A stretch of 64,000 nucleotides of DNA from Tritrichomonas musculus. Taxonomy: Eukaryota > Parabasalia > Tritrichomonadida > Tritrichomonadidae. A program made the position numbers and the translations under genes. The stretch covers positions 2,108,001 to 2,172,000 of the forward strand of contig JAPFFF010000027.1 in assembly GCA_039105265.1 (NCBI GenBank), given 5' to 3'. The notes below the pieces were generated by a model. It was given only the letters and a program-made list of their open reading frames with translations, was not told the DNA's origin and did no database searches. Below are positions 1-9,890 of the stretch, one piece after another. Position 1 is the stretch's first letter. Every line of letters begins with the position of its first letter.

Positions 1-94
1 CAGAAGCTCATTGAAATAACAGCATATTTGAAAAAATTAGTTTTTAAGTCCAATTTCAGGCAACGGAAGATGACATATCATTCGACTTTCTCGA

Positions 95-159
<65 letters not shown>

Positions 160-1119
160 AAAATCTAATATGTGTGAATAGTCAATTATTTTTAGAAGCT
201 TTACAGTTAGGTTCGTTTTTTTTAGACAAGAACTCAGCAGGAGCAATGAGAGATGAATACCTAGTTTTGCTGTTTTCTTGGAATACTTTGGTCGAACACA
301 TTACGAAAAGGACGTTATGATGCAGCTTTTTTCATATTACCTAATATTTAATTAATGGAAGCAATACGCTCACCAACTTTATCACTTCAAAAAAGATTGG
401 AATTTCTTAGCGAATCATTCAATATATCCAGAAAACATTACATTTCAGTTTGCAATGCTTCCAAATCAGATTTATTTAGAAAATGATTTAAGCAATGTTG
501 CATATGAGTTATTTACAGTGAAAAAAATATTGGAAGCAAATTATGAATATTATTATAGGTATTTCGGTTGTGTTAATTAAAGGAATTGATTATTAATCAT
601 TACAAAGACTTGGAAGTCACAACGCATTTTTTCTCATTTTATTATAACACTTATGAGAATGCTATTCGTGTCGCAGTTCGTTCAATACTGTTGAAAAGTA
701 TTCACATGATATTGATTTCAAATTAAAAATCAATAAAAGAGGAAATAATACTGGAATACAATTATGCAGCCAAATAAATCAACAAAAAAATATCGAATTA
801 AATTGTGAGATAATGACAAATATAATTTATGATTTGAAGATAGGTAATTCAGTTTCTGATGAGAATTTACCTAATTATCATTCTCTTTTTATAAAATTTT
901 TACACATATATACTATATTTTATTATTTTTATCTTTTATTTATCCTTACTCTTTACAACATTAGAATTTTTTTCTATTTAATTTGATTTTAGTATCATTC
1001 TTTAGGTAATTCCTTACTCTTTACAACATTAAAATTTTGAATTTCTAAGAAAAGATTCTATAAGTTTCCTCAAATTCGAATGCTGTAAAAATCAGGGGAA
1101 AATATCTATTGTTTGTGAT
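1..1119. other. Gene-poor left edge with poly-T tract and decayed coding sequence
   Basis: No intact gene is visible. A 61-base T run fills 98-158. On the plus strand one frame stays open from about 362 to 580 without an ATG and ends at TAA. Its residue mix is protein-like (it includes FAMLPNQIYLENDLSNVAY), so this may be part of a dead gene; I do not recognise the family. Further short open pieces follow to about 760 in other frames, as expected of a decayed gene. Confidence 0.4.
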
Positions 1120-1206
1120 CAGGTATGCTTTTCGAGGACCCGTAAGAGTAGTCTCCCCGAAAATAATTTTTTTATTATTTTTCGGTTAATTTTAAACTCG
1201 AGTTTT

Positions 1207-1363
1207 AGTAGTATATAGTTACTAGCAAAAAGGTCTAAAGCCCTTTTCTCTAGTAACTTTTGAGAAATGGGATTATTCATTCAATTTTATGCATGATTTG
1301 AATGTTAGATTTAATTTTGTAATCAATGAAAGAATTAGTGTTAGAATTTATTTTATCACCAAC
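1207..1363 (+). repeat. Polinton left terminal inverted repeat
   Basis: It begins AGTAGTATATAGTTACTAG and is the exact reverse complement of 4357-4513. It ends in the 13-mer TTTTATCACCAAC that precedes a start codon. Confidence 0.9.
1351..1363 (+). promoter_or_regulatory. Shared 13-mer before Polinton start codon (copy 1)
   Basis: TTTTATCACCAAC ends 6 bases before the ATG at 1370. The same 13-mer precedes two other Polinton open frames at the same distance. A promoter or transcription-start role is inferred from position only. Confidence 0.5.
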
Positions 1364-1369
1364 AAAAAA

Positions 1370-1522
1370 ATGTCATTTGAGAAAGTTAATGAAAGAAAAA
1401 ATGTTTTATTTAATGAAATCGTTAAATGTCAAAATCAAATGTGTGAATATATATATAATTTCAATGAATGTCATTCAATGAGAAATCGTTTATACTGGAC
1501 TAATGAAATCATTAAAGACTGA
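1370..1522 (+). CDS. Small open frame at left end of Polinton
   Basis: This 50-codon frame starts just inside the left inverted repeat. I prefer the ATG at 1370 (peptide MSFEKVNERKNV...) over one at 1289, because the latter lies within the terminal repeat and the 13-mer element sits directly before 1370. No known domain. It mirrors the small frame at the right end (4098-4349): both begin at the inner edge of their repeat but differ in sequence. It may be a part or remnant of a longer element gene; the role is unknown. Confidence 0.35.
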   Translation: MSFEKVNERKNVLFNEIVKCQNQMCEYIYNFNECHSMRNRLYWTNEIIKD

Positions 1523-1867
1523 ACTATCAATGTATTTGATTTGATTGAATTCGTTATTTTTCATTCATAAATTCATGATACGGTTATTTACACATTCATT
1601 GAACGGTTATAAAGACATAATACGGTTGTCATTTCGGTAAAATAATAGCATGATACGGTTATTTCAAAGCAAAATCCTAAAAGTTTGGCATCTCCATAAT
1701 TGAATACCCATAAAACCTCATAAAATTTTGTAATTCAATGCACTCACAAAAATGGAAAGTTCGTTATTTTAATTTATTTTATTCATTTATTTATTTCATT
1801 TAACAGGTCGTTAATTACAAAATTTTATAAATTAATTTAATGTTAATATTTTTTTATCTATAATAAT

Positions 1868-1880
1868 TTTTATCACCAAC
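1868..1880 (+). promoter_or_regulatory. Shared 13-mer before Polinton start codon (copy 2)
   Basis: TTTTATCACCAAC ends 9 bases before the ATG at 1890. This copy is outside the terminal repeats, so its sharing is not explained by the repeats themselves. Confidence 0.55.
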
Positions 1881-1889
1881 GAAAAATAA

Positions 1890-3947
1890 ATGAAAACAAT
1901 CTATGATGTGCCTTTAGATAAAATAGTTGAACTGCATAATTTAATTACTGACTCTAATGATGACTTAAATGAAATTTTATCAGCTTACGACAATAATGAA
2001 AATCAATTAAGAAATGATTTAAATGATGAAATTGCTGATGAATTATTAGATAAATACAATTATGATGGTGGTTATGAAGACTTCAATGCTATCTACTATT
2101 TCATCAAAGGTGTCAAATCTGCTGACGTTCACTGGGAATCCTTGATGAACATTCAACCTCAGCCATTAATTAAACAATTACCTATACCTCATGAACCCAA
2201 ACATCCAAAACAACCAATGAAATACATTGATTCTGACACAGAATTCTTCAATAAACTCAAACGTTTACCCAAAATCAACGATCCCTTTCATGATTTCAAT
2301 CGTCAACAATTACAATTGAAGTTCAATCGTGATTTGCATAAACGTGATCAACAATTCCTTTCACAATTAATGCAACATCAAAATGACTTCACTCAATTTC
2401 ATTCAAGGCAATCCAACAACGATGACGAACCAATTGATGAATTATTCACACCTAAAGAACTCTATTCAATGACCATTAAATCCTTCAAGCAATGGAAAGA
2501 TTTCAATGAAAAACATAAATATGAACAACAACAAATCGTTAATGATATCATGGAGCAACTCGAAACTTCACCAACTGATTGGACCATTGATTTTGAACAA
2601 CTTAATCAATTAGGAAGAGAATTAATGTTTCCATTACTCAAACAATTCTTTGCAGAACATATTGATTCATTACCGATTACCAGTAAATACATGATTCGAT
2701 ACAAAGTTAATGGTGTGTGGCGAAGTTTTCCATTCAAGTCAGAGAATTACAACAAATTAATGAATAAGTTTAATGAACAAAGTTTCATATTCGATATGGA
2801 TACAAAACCTCCTGAATACCTTTATGAAAACGATGGTGAGGAGTTTCCTGATTGGTCATTCTTTTCTGCATTACAATTTACTAAATTGATTGACGTTGAT
2901 GGTAACAATGATGTAGGTGGTTCATTCTTTCATTACTTAGTCAAACACAATAACAATAAACGAATCATTAAATACTTACAACGATTACAGATCTTTGACA
3001 AACTCATTGATGAAGATAATAAACAACGTGATGAATTAAACGATTGCTGTTTCATTTATGCACTTAAACAAACTGGTTGCTATAGTGAAAACGATTTGAA
3101 TCTCATGAGATTGAGAATTAACAACAGATATTTATCCCAGTCATCAATCAATTCCATTTGTGAAGAATTTCATATTAAGATTCATTTGACATACATCAAT
3201 GAAGACGCTAAACGAAAGAAAGCAACTATTCAATCATGTAAAGCTGGTAAGCGTAAGTCATTCATGGGTGACGAAAATGCAAAATCAAATCGAACTCATA
3301 CGTTCAACGTTTATGAAAATCATTACTTCATTGAAGAGAAAACTCCATTCAGCACATATTACATTAAACATTATGGTCAAGTTAAACCTGATACTTTCGA
3401 TAAAGAATATAAAGATGGTAAATGGCGTCCAGCTCGTTATTTCATTTCATCCTCTAATTTAGTTCGTGAATTATTCAAACAAAATGCATTTACACCTATC
3501 ACATACGGTCAAAGCAGAATTCTTCACACAGTATTCTATAATGAAATTGATTCAGATATTTCAAACATCGATTTAGAATACAATCCAAAAACATGTACTC
3601 AACTCATTAAACCTGACAATCATAAAAAGAAATCATCCACTTCATCATCCCGCAAAGATCCAACATATTGGTATGCTGACTTCGAAGCTGACGTATCTGG
3701 TGACATTCATAAACCATTCATGTGTGTTCTTCAATCTCAAAACGGTAAAGTTAATAAAGAATTCCGTGGTGATAATTGTAACATTCAATTACTCAATTTC
3801 AAGTATTTGTTTGTGATTAATGTATATCTTTTTGTCTTCAAAGACGAACAATACAATGAAAACAGGCTTGATGCAGAATTGTTTATACTTGTTCTTAAAT
3901 GCATCCTTACCTTCGAAGTAAACGTTTGCACTATTTGGTGTACATGA
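1890..3947 (+). pseudogene. Polinton family-B DNA polymerase, N-terminal part (fossil)
   Basis: The 685-codon frame starts behind the shared 13-mer. Most of it is the long, poorly conserved N-terminal region typical of protein-primed polymerases of trichomonad Mavericks. It is rich in Asn, Gln and charged residues. Near residue 592 the motif YWYADFEADVSG matches the Exo I site of family-B polymerases (the DFE of the 3'-5' exonuclease). The polymerase fold that should follow is not seen, so the gene is broken. In whole elements this enzyme would copy the element DNA from a protein primer. Assignment rests on the Exo I motif and on the terminal repeats. Confidence 0.7.
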
Positions 3948-4097
3948 ATGGTTTTGTTTAGTGTATTTACTAATGGTTTCAACGAATTTAGTGATTGAAT
4001 TGTACTTTAACTTTGTCATTTGTGTTGCAGTAAAAATATTTGCAATAATGGTTTCAATTATTTTTGGAATTGTTTGAAAAATAAAGGGTATAATGAA

Positions 4098-4349
4098 TTA
4101 AAACATTACTGCATCTGAATCATGATCTTCCCTTAACTGTTTCAATTGATCATCAGTGAATACATCATCAGATTCGTTTGCACTAAGTAAAAATTCATCG
4201 TATGATGATTGAACGAGTCTTTGTAATAGATCGATCTCTTGACGTAACTGTTCACATTTTTGATTATCTTTACATTCTTTCAATTCTTTAATAAGACTAT
4301 CGATATATTGTTTGTTACCATCGAAATCATCACTGAATAATATTGTCAT
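4098..4349 (-). CDS. Small acidic coiled-coil-like open frame at right end of Polinton
   Basis: This frame of 83 residues runs inward from the right terminal repeat. An ATG at 4394 is also in frame but lies inside the repeat; the one at 4349 follows the shared 13-mer by 7 bases and is preferred. The product is acidic, with a Lys/Glu/Gln-rich helical stretch (DSLIKELKECKDNQKCEQL) and an acidic tail. No family recognised. Its place suggests an element gene rather than a host gene. Confidence 0.4.
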   Translation of the reverse strand: MTILFSDDFDGNKQYIDSLIKELKECKDNQKCEQLRQEIDLLQRLVQSSYDEFLLSANESDDVFTDDQLKQLREDHDSDAVMF

Positions 4350-4356
4350 CTTTTTC

Positions 4357-4369
4357 GTTGGTGATAAAA
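4357..4369 (-). promoter_or_regulatory. Shared 13-mer before Polinton start codon (copy 3)
   Basis: On the minus strand TTTTATCACCAAC ends 7 bases before the ATG at 4349. It is the inner edge of the right terminal repeat. Confidence 0.5.
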
Positions 4370-4513
4370 TAAATTCTAACACTAATTCTTTCATTGATTA
4401 CAAAATTAAATCTAACATTCAAATCATGCATAAAATTGAATGAATAATCCCATTTCTCAAAAGTTACTAGAGAAAAGGGCTTTAGACCTTTTTGCTAGTA
4501 ACTATATACTACT
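4357..4513 (-). repeat. Polinton right terminal inverted repeat
   Basis: Exact inverted copy of 1207-1363 over 157 bp. Confidence 0.9.
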
Positions 4514-4948
4514 GTTTTTCGGGTAAAAAAGTGAAAATTAACCCGAGTAAAAAAATGCCAACTAAAAAAAATAAACGTTAGAGTAAAATCTTTTTCTCGA
4601 AAAAAGTTCGAGGAATAATTTCGAGGAAGACCGTTTGATTATCCGAGTTTACCCTTAAACTCCCGAAAGGCATACCTTTTTGTGATACTTTTTTCATATA
4701 ACATGTCATATTATTAATCAAACGTATTTAATTTATACCTTAATCGTCCCTTTTTAAAAAGATAGGATAATTGAATGCATATCAATGTTGACAACACCAA
4801 TGAGATGCATTATTTCATTGATAATTTCTCAAAAAATTATGCTTACCAATTATTAATTGTAATATTTAATACAAAATTACGATTAACAAACAAAAAACTT
4901 ATTTTTCTTTGATTTAAAATATAAAAAAGAGAAATCGAAATGATTTTT

Positions 4949-4999
4949 ATTCATAACTTTTACAACGAATTTGATATTCATAACTTTTACAACGAATTT
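4949..4999. repeat. Two-copy tandem repeat, 27-bp period
   Basis: ATTCATAACTTTTACAACG and the bases after it occur at 4949 and again at 4976, unchanged over 24 bases. The pair lies directly 3' of the Myb gene and abuts its stop region. Confidence 0.8.
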
Positions 5000-5004
5000 T
5001 TAAC

Positions 5005-5781
5005 TTATTCATATGTTATCCATTCAACACCAAAATCATTAATATAATTATTATCACAAGCTTCAAAAATGTTAATTTCTTCATTAAACTGAACAAATTC
5101 ATTTTCACCATTAGAAGTTTCTTTATCTAATAAATCATGATTTTGTTCTTCGATTTTTTGACTTATCTCGTTGCTTATCTTATTTGTGTCAGAATTTATA
5201 TTCAAAATAAAATCATTTTGTCTACAAAGGAAGAAATTCCATCGATTTTTAATCGAGTTTGTACTTCGATCTGGAAATGAGTTTCTTATTATTGACCATT
5301 TTGGCCCTTTTTCTTTAAATAGTTTAATTAATAAGTTATCTTCTTCTTTTGACCACTCTCCTTGAAAATTCCCTTGGAATAAATAATTGCAATATCGATC
5401 TCTGCATTGTTTTGGAGTTCTGTTTTCAATAAAAGAAGAAATTAATGACCAATTCTTTGGTCCATATTTATTTACTAAAAATTGTAATTTTTGGTCTTCT
5501 TCTGGCGTGAAAGGAACTCGACGTTTCAGATTATTATTTTCTTTTTTTAATGCATCTAAGTCCATTTTTTTAAGGAAGTCTTGCAAGAGTTTTCTTTTTT
5601 CATTTATATTCATTTTTTCATATGAAGATGAAAATTTTGAAGAATTCTTTTTTGATATATAATTTGAAATTAAAAGAGACAAATTGCTTGTCTGATTATT
5701 TCGTTTTTTGCTTTGTTGTTTTCTTTTTGTTTCAATACCTAATTCAGATTTTTGGTTTTGATTTTGAAGCTTTGATATCAT
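5005..5781 (-). CDS. R2R3 Myb-like DNA-binding protein
   Basis: A transcription-factor-type protein with two Myb repeats. Counting from an in-frame ATG at 5802, R2 spans about residues 95-142, with aromatic core F98, W118 and Y140. R3 spans about 148-192, with W150, W169 and W188 in regular spacing. Replacement of the first Trp of R2 by Phe is common in protist Mybs. A basic N-terminal stretch (residues 26-35) could be a nuclear signal; the C-terminal 70 residues are acidic. The ATG at 5781 is preferred to 5802 because TTTCATT, an initiator-like motif, lies directly before it. Trichomonads have large Myb families that act in transcription; the target genes are unknown. Confidence 0.9.
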   Translation of the reverse strand: MISKLQNQNQKSELGIETKRKQQSKKRNNQTSNLSLLISNYISKKNSSKFSSSYEKMNINEKRKLLQDFLKKMDLDALKKENNNLKRRVPFTPEEDQKLQFLVNKYGPKNWSLISSFIENRTPKQCRDRYCNYLFQGNFQGEWSKEEDNLLIKLFKEKGPKWSIIRNSFPDRSTNSIKNRWNFFLCRQNDFILNINSDTNKISNEISQKIEEQNHDLLDKETSNGENEFVQFNEEINIFEACDNNYINDFGVEWITYE

Positions 5782-5802
5782 AATGAAATAATTTATTCTC
5801 AC

Positions 5803-7035
5803 TTAATTTAATTCAATTTATCTGAAAATTTATTTACGCACTCACCATTTTTACAGTCAATCTTTATTATCAATTTATTTCAATTATTTTTTAATGATAT
5901 ATGTAAATCTTTATTTTAATTTAAGATAATTATTTTCATAGATAATGAGATAAACTTTTTCAAAAAAATCATATTTCAAATACAATTTGTAGGAGTAAAT
6001 TTCAAAATATATATATATATCTTAATTAAATAAATAATTTTTAAATTTTTACACATTAATTGAATTTACTTAAATATAAATAGTCAATATTAAACCTATT
6101 ATTTTTAATAATAAAGAAGATATTTTTGAAATTATATTTGAATATAATCTTGAACTTTTCTGAGAAAAATATCTGTATACACAAAATTTTTAAAACAAAA
6201 ATGATTGCAACCTTTTCAAAATATTAAATTATTAAAAAGTGAAATCGATCAAATGTTCTTATGGCTCAAATTTGATATATTTAAATATTTACAATATGCT
6301 TAATTATGATTTAAATAAAAACATTTTTTTTTTATATTTAAGATGATATTTGCTTTTCAATTTTTTAAAAATAATCTTATCTTCAAAAAGAATAAATTTG
6401 ATATATTATGATATAGATATATAAATAAATTAATTAAAAATTTAATTTTTTTCTTTGTAAATGCTAAAAATATTAATCTCTATTATTAAATATTTTTTTT
6501 TTTTTCCATTAAGGAGTTTATTAATCATTATTTCTTTTTATTTATAGTTTATTATAACAAATTTCAACTTTTTCATCATCAGAATCCTAATCTAAACTCA
6601 AAAATATATTCTAGAAACATTTCTGAAATCGATTATCAAAAACAAAACAAAACATTAATGATTTAGAAAGTTGATTTTGAGTTTTATATTATGAATATTT
6701 CTCTTTATTAGTGAAAATTAAAATAATTCAATTTGATTCAAAAATAGTATTTTGAATTCCATTTATTCAATTCAATATAATCTTGAACATTTATATAATA
6801 TAAACCATCAATTAAAGAAGAGATTAAAATAAATAAATAAGTATTTATTTCTTTTCAATAAAATAAAATACATTTTTTTTCAATTATATTATTCAAAAAT
6901 CAATTGATTATTTTTTTTTGAGAATATAAATATATTGAAAATTAAAATTATTGAATGAATTTATATATATATTTTCAATACTCTATATTTTATAATTTTA
7001 TTTCTCTTTCAATTTAAAATGTAAATTGAATCACA
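5803..7035. other. AT-rich intergenic stretch
   Basis: A 1.2-kb spacer between divergently transcribed genes (Myb minus, CH protein plus). It is dominated by A/T runs and short TA repeats. I see no gene, RNA or inverted-repeat element. Confidence 0.6.
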
Positions 7036-7042
7036 TCATTTT
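7036..7042 (+). promoter_or_regulatory. Initiator-like motif of CH-domain gene
   Basis: TCATTTT lies 17 bases before the ATG at 7055 (measured from the A of TCA). Trichomonad initiators have the form TCA followed by pyrimidine/W bases close to the start codon. Confidence 0.5.
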
Positions 7043-7054
7043 TTATAAGTACAC

Positions 7055-9718
7055 ATGAATTATCTTTCTAAAATCGATGATGAATGGGTACCTCTTCAAG
7101 CTAAAGTATTTACTAGATGGGTATCATTACAATTAAAAGATATTCCTCAAGCCGAAGTTCAAGATATTACAAAAGATTTATCAAATGGAGTCGCTCTCGT
7201 TGAACTTGCTGAAAAATTAACGCACAAAAAAGCTACCCGTGACTGGGAACAGAAACCAACAATGAAAATTGAAAATGTTCAAAATTGTGATTTAGCTATT
7301 GACATGTTTTCAAAAGATGGTGTTAAACTTGTTGGAATTTCAGGTAAAGATATCAGTGATAATAATGAAAAACTCATTCTTGGTTTAATTTGGTCACTTA
7401 TTCTACATTATTCTATTGGAGATTCAGTCAGTTATGCAAATAACAAAAAAATTAACAATCAAATAAAAAAAGACGATCAAACCGAATTCAATCCTCAAAA
7501 TGAATTAATTCAATGGGCTATAAAGAGAACCAAGAAATACTCCAATATCAATTCATTTGAACCCTATGACTTAGCAATGTGCGCCTTGTTAGACTCATAT
7601 TACCCAGAAAAAATTAATTTTGATACCTTAAATATTGAAGATCATAGATACAATGCACAGCTTGCCTGCGACGTTATGGACGAACTTCACATTTCTTGCT
7701 TTATTTACCCAGAGGATCTTATCAAAAACAATAACAAAGTTGACCGAATGACTTTATTAACACAATTAGCTGCAGCAAGATTTATACTCAACGAAAAAGC
7801 AATCAAACAAGAACAAGAAGCAGAAGTCAAAAAGCATGACCAAAAAATTGAAGAAGAGGATCGCGTTGTCACAAACGAGATTAAATCTGAAGAAGAAGAA
7901 AGACTCAGAAAAATTGAAGAAGAACGAATCAAAACAGAAGAACAGCAAATTCTCGAATTAAAACAAGCTGAAATTTCCAGAGTCGAAAGCGAAAAACGTC
8001 TACAAATCGAACAAGAACAATTAATAAAAGAAGAACCACATGCAATTATTGACGAGAAAGAGAGACTCAAAATCGAGTATCAAAGACGTATTAAAATTGA
8101 ACAAGAAGCAAGACAAAGAGCAGAAGATAGCGCACGCGCTCGTAAAGAAGAAGCCAGACTCAAATTCGAAGATGAAGAGAGACTTAAAAAAGAATATGAA
8201 TCTAGATTGAACGATATGGCATCAATTCAAGACAAAGATAATTTACAAGCTGATTATGAAGCTCGAATCAAAGAGGATGAAGACGCCAGACTAAAAGCTG
8301 AACAAGAAGCAAAAATTAATGAAGAAGAAGCCCAATTAAAAGCTGATGAAGAAGCTCATCTTAAATCAGAATATGAAGCCCGAATCAAAGAGGACGAAGA
8401 AGCCCGAATTCAAGCTCAACAAGAAGCTATTGAAAATAGAGAGGAAGCACGACTTGAGGCTGAGCAAGAGGCCCGAATTAGAGCTGATCAAGAAAAAAGA
8501 CTTAAAGCAATTTATACAATCAAAGAACAAATCGACCAAAACGCAGCTGAACAACAAGAAAAAGAAGCCGAACAAAATAGAATTGAAGCTGAAGAAAGAG
8601 CTCGTGCTGACGAAGAAGAGGCCCGTCTTAAAAAGGAAGATGAAGCCAGAATAACCGCTGAATACGAAGCTCGAATCAAAGAAGATGAAGAAGCACGCTT
8701 AAGAGCTGAAGAAGAAGCCCGTGAAAACGAAGAAATTGCTCGACTTGAAGCTGAACAAGAAGCAAGAATTAAAGCAGAGCAAGATGCCCGAATTAAAGGC
8801 TTAGCAAAGACCAAATTCGAAATTGATAATGGAATTATTGATTTGAAGGGAAAAGAAAAAGAATCAAAGCAAATCAAAAAAGAATATGAACAGATACTTC
8901 AGAAAGAGCAAGAAAGAAGATCACAAATTCAAGATGAAATAAGATTAAAAGCCGAAACTGAAAATCATTTTGTTGCTGAACAAAAAGAAGCTATTTTGGT
9001 TGCTCAAGAAGAAAATCTTAAAAAACGATACGAGGCAAAGATTAAAGAACAACAAGAAATAATTCTTAGACTTCAAAAAGAAGCAAACATGAAAATTGAT
9101 GAGGAGCAAAAAAGAAGAGCAAAGGCTGAAGAAAGAGCTGAATTTGAAGAAGAAGAAAGAATTAAGGCCGAAAATTGCGCAAGGGAAGCCGAAGAAGCCA
9201 AACTCGCTTTAGAAGAAAAACTCAAATTACAGCAAACTAAGAAACAAAACAAAGTTGTTCAAACAACAACGGAAAGTGAAAATAAGGTAATTGAAAGAGA
9301 AAGACGATCAAAACTCATAGAAAAATTAAGAGCCCAAGCTAAAAATGATTCTGAAGAAGAAGAAGAACGACAACAAGAGAAAAAACATAAATTAAAATTA
9401 AAAGAACCAAAAGTCGTTGAGAAAAAAATTCCTAAAAAAGTTAGGATTGCTGAGAAACCTCTTGATTTGGACGAATTAGAAGAACCAGATGAGAAAAGAT
9501 ACAAGGTTACAATTAAAATTCGCCGAAAGGTCAACCCAAACAAACCTAAGAAAATGGATTTTGATATTAAAATTAATAATCCAAAAGGTAAAAAGTTAAT
9601 ATGGGAAAGTGTTACTTATTCAACTAAACGTAATGGAAAATTAGTACCATCAACAATTAACGGAATCATCAAAAATAATGGATTTGAACAACCATTTAAT
9701 GTAAATTTTTTACAATAG
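7055..9718 (+). CDS. Calponin-homology actin-binding coiled-coil protein
   Basis: An 887-residue cytoskeletal protein. Tandem calponin-homology domains occupy about residues 10-118 (VFTRWVSLQL... ITKDLSNGVALVELAEKL) and 143-245 (ELIQWAIKRTKKY... DLAMCALLDSYYP). Together they form an actin-binding unit like that of alpha-actinin or plastin. Residues 255-790 are a highly charged coiled coil of Glu/Lys/Arg/Ala repeats, with recurrent phrases such as EARIKEDEEARL. No spectrin repeats or EF hands are seen. The last 75 residues form a separate basic domain (YKVTIKIRRKVNPNK...). Trichomonads have many such CH-coiled-coil proteins, presumably actin cross-linkers or cortex components. Coiled-coil shadows open long frames on the other strand, which are not genes. 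Confidence 0.92.
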   Translation: MNYLSKIDDEWVPLQAKVFTRWVSLQLKDIPQAEVQDITKDLSNGVALVELAEKLTHKKATRDWEQKPTMKIENVQNCDLAIDMFSKDGVKLVGISGKDISDNNEKLILGLIWSLILHYSIGDSVSYANNKKINNQIKKDDQTEFNPQNELIQWAIKRTKKYSNINSFEPYDLAMCALLDSYYPEKINFDTLNIEDHRYNAQLACDVMDELHISCFIYPEDLIKNNNKVDRMTLLTQLAAARFILNEKAIKQEQEAEVKKHDQKIEEEDRVVTNEIKSEEEERLRKIEEERIKTEEQQILELKQAEISRVESEKRLQIEQEQLIKEEPHAIIDEKERLKIEYQRRIKIEQEARQRAEDSARARKEEARLKFEDEERLKKEYESRLNDMASIQDKDNLQADYEARIKEDEDARLKAEQEAKINEEEAQLKADEEAHLKSEYEARIKEDEEARIQAQQEAIENREEARLEAEQEARIRADQEKRLKAIYTIKEQIDQNAAEQQEKEAEQNRIEAEERARADEEEARLKKEDEARITAEYEARIKEDEEARLRAEEEARENEEIARLEAEQEARIKAEQDARIKGLAKTKFEIDNGIIDLKGKEKESKQIKKEYEQILQKEQERRSQIQDEIRLKAETENHFVAEQKEAILVAQEENLKKRYEAKIKEQQEIILRLQKEANMKIDEEQKRRAKAEERAEFEEEERIKAENCAREAEEAKLALEEKLKLQQTKKQNKVVQTTTESENKVIERERRSKLIEKLRAQAKNDSEEEEERQQEKKHKLKLKEPKVVEKKIPKKVRIAEKPLDLDELEEPDEKRYKVTIKIRRKVNPNKPKKMDFDIKINNPKGKKLIWESVTYSTKRNGKLVPSTINGIIKNNGFEQPFNVNFLQ

Positions 9719-9890
9719 AGATTAATATGTTATATAAATAAAGATTAGAATTAAAAAAAAAAAAAAAAAAAATATTTCATTTTTTTATTTAAACATAATA
9801 AACATGATTAATATCCGTGAATACACCAAGTAAAAAAAAAAATCAAGATAAAATCGTTTACTGTATTCTTTAATAATAAAGTACAGAACT
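9719..9890. repeat. Poly-A tract in short convergent spacer
   Basis: A 20-base A run at 9753-9772 lies 34 bases after the CH gene stop, in the spacer between two convergent genes. TAAAT-type signals around 9737 could serve polyadenylation. Confidence 0.5.

Larger units (their letters stand above)
1207..4513. mobile_element. Maverick/Polinton remnant, broken, about 3.3 kb
   Basis: Family: Maverick/Polinton, named from long terminal inverted repeats plus the N-terminal part of a family-B DNA polymerase inside. The repeats (1207-1363 and 4357-4513) are identical over 157 bp. The pentamer GTTTT lies on both outer sides (1202-1206, 4514-4518), close to the 5-6 bp duplication known for the family. 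Parts: two small terminal open frames and one long frame with polymerase signature. Integrase, packaging ATPase, protease and capsid genes are not seen, and the element is far shorter than the 15-20 kb usual in trichomonads. It is broken, an internally reduced copy with a few breaks. Identical ends suggest a recent insertion. It lies inside a hAT-like MITE. Confidence 0.8.
1120..4678. mobile_element. hAT-like MITE split by a Polinton insertion
   Basis: The outer ends form an inverted pair: CAGGTATGCTTTTCG at 1120 and the reverse complement of AAGGTATGCCTTTCG ending at 4678. Directly outside lies the same octamer, TTTGTGAT, at 1112-1119 and 4679-4686, which fits an 8-bp target duplication of hAT type. 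Only about 90 bp on the left and 160 bp on the right belong to this element; the middle is the Polinton remnant. With the insert removed it would be a roughly 250-bp non-coding MITE. The class is inferred from the 8-bp duplication and the CAG-like end; no transposase is present. Confidence 0.6.

Noticed and set aside
37-246. Minus-strand frame with a poly-lysine run
   Set aside because: The frame exists only because the T run at 98-158 reads as lysines; no other coding signal.
1120-1206. Outer inverted repeats taken as true Polinton ends
   Set aside because: The outer pair has its own octamer duplication and the inner 157-bp identical pair begins with the better element end, so two elements were assigned.
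7705-8070. Long minus-strand serine/cysteine-rich frames under the CH-domain gene (also 8366-8575, 8512-8877, 9259-9543)
   Set aside because: Shadows of the Glu/Lys-rich coiled coil; they have no start context or domain.
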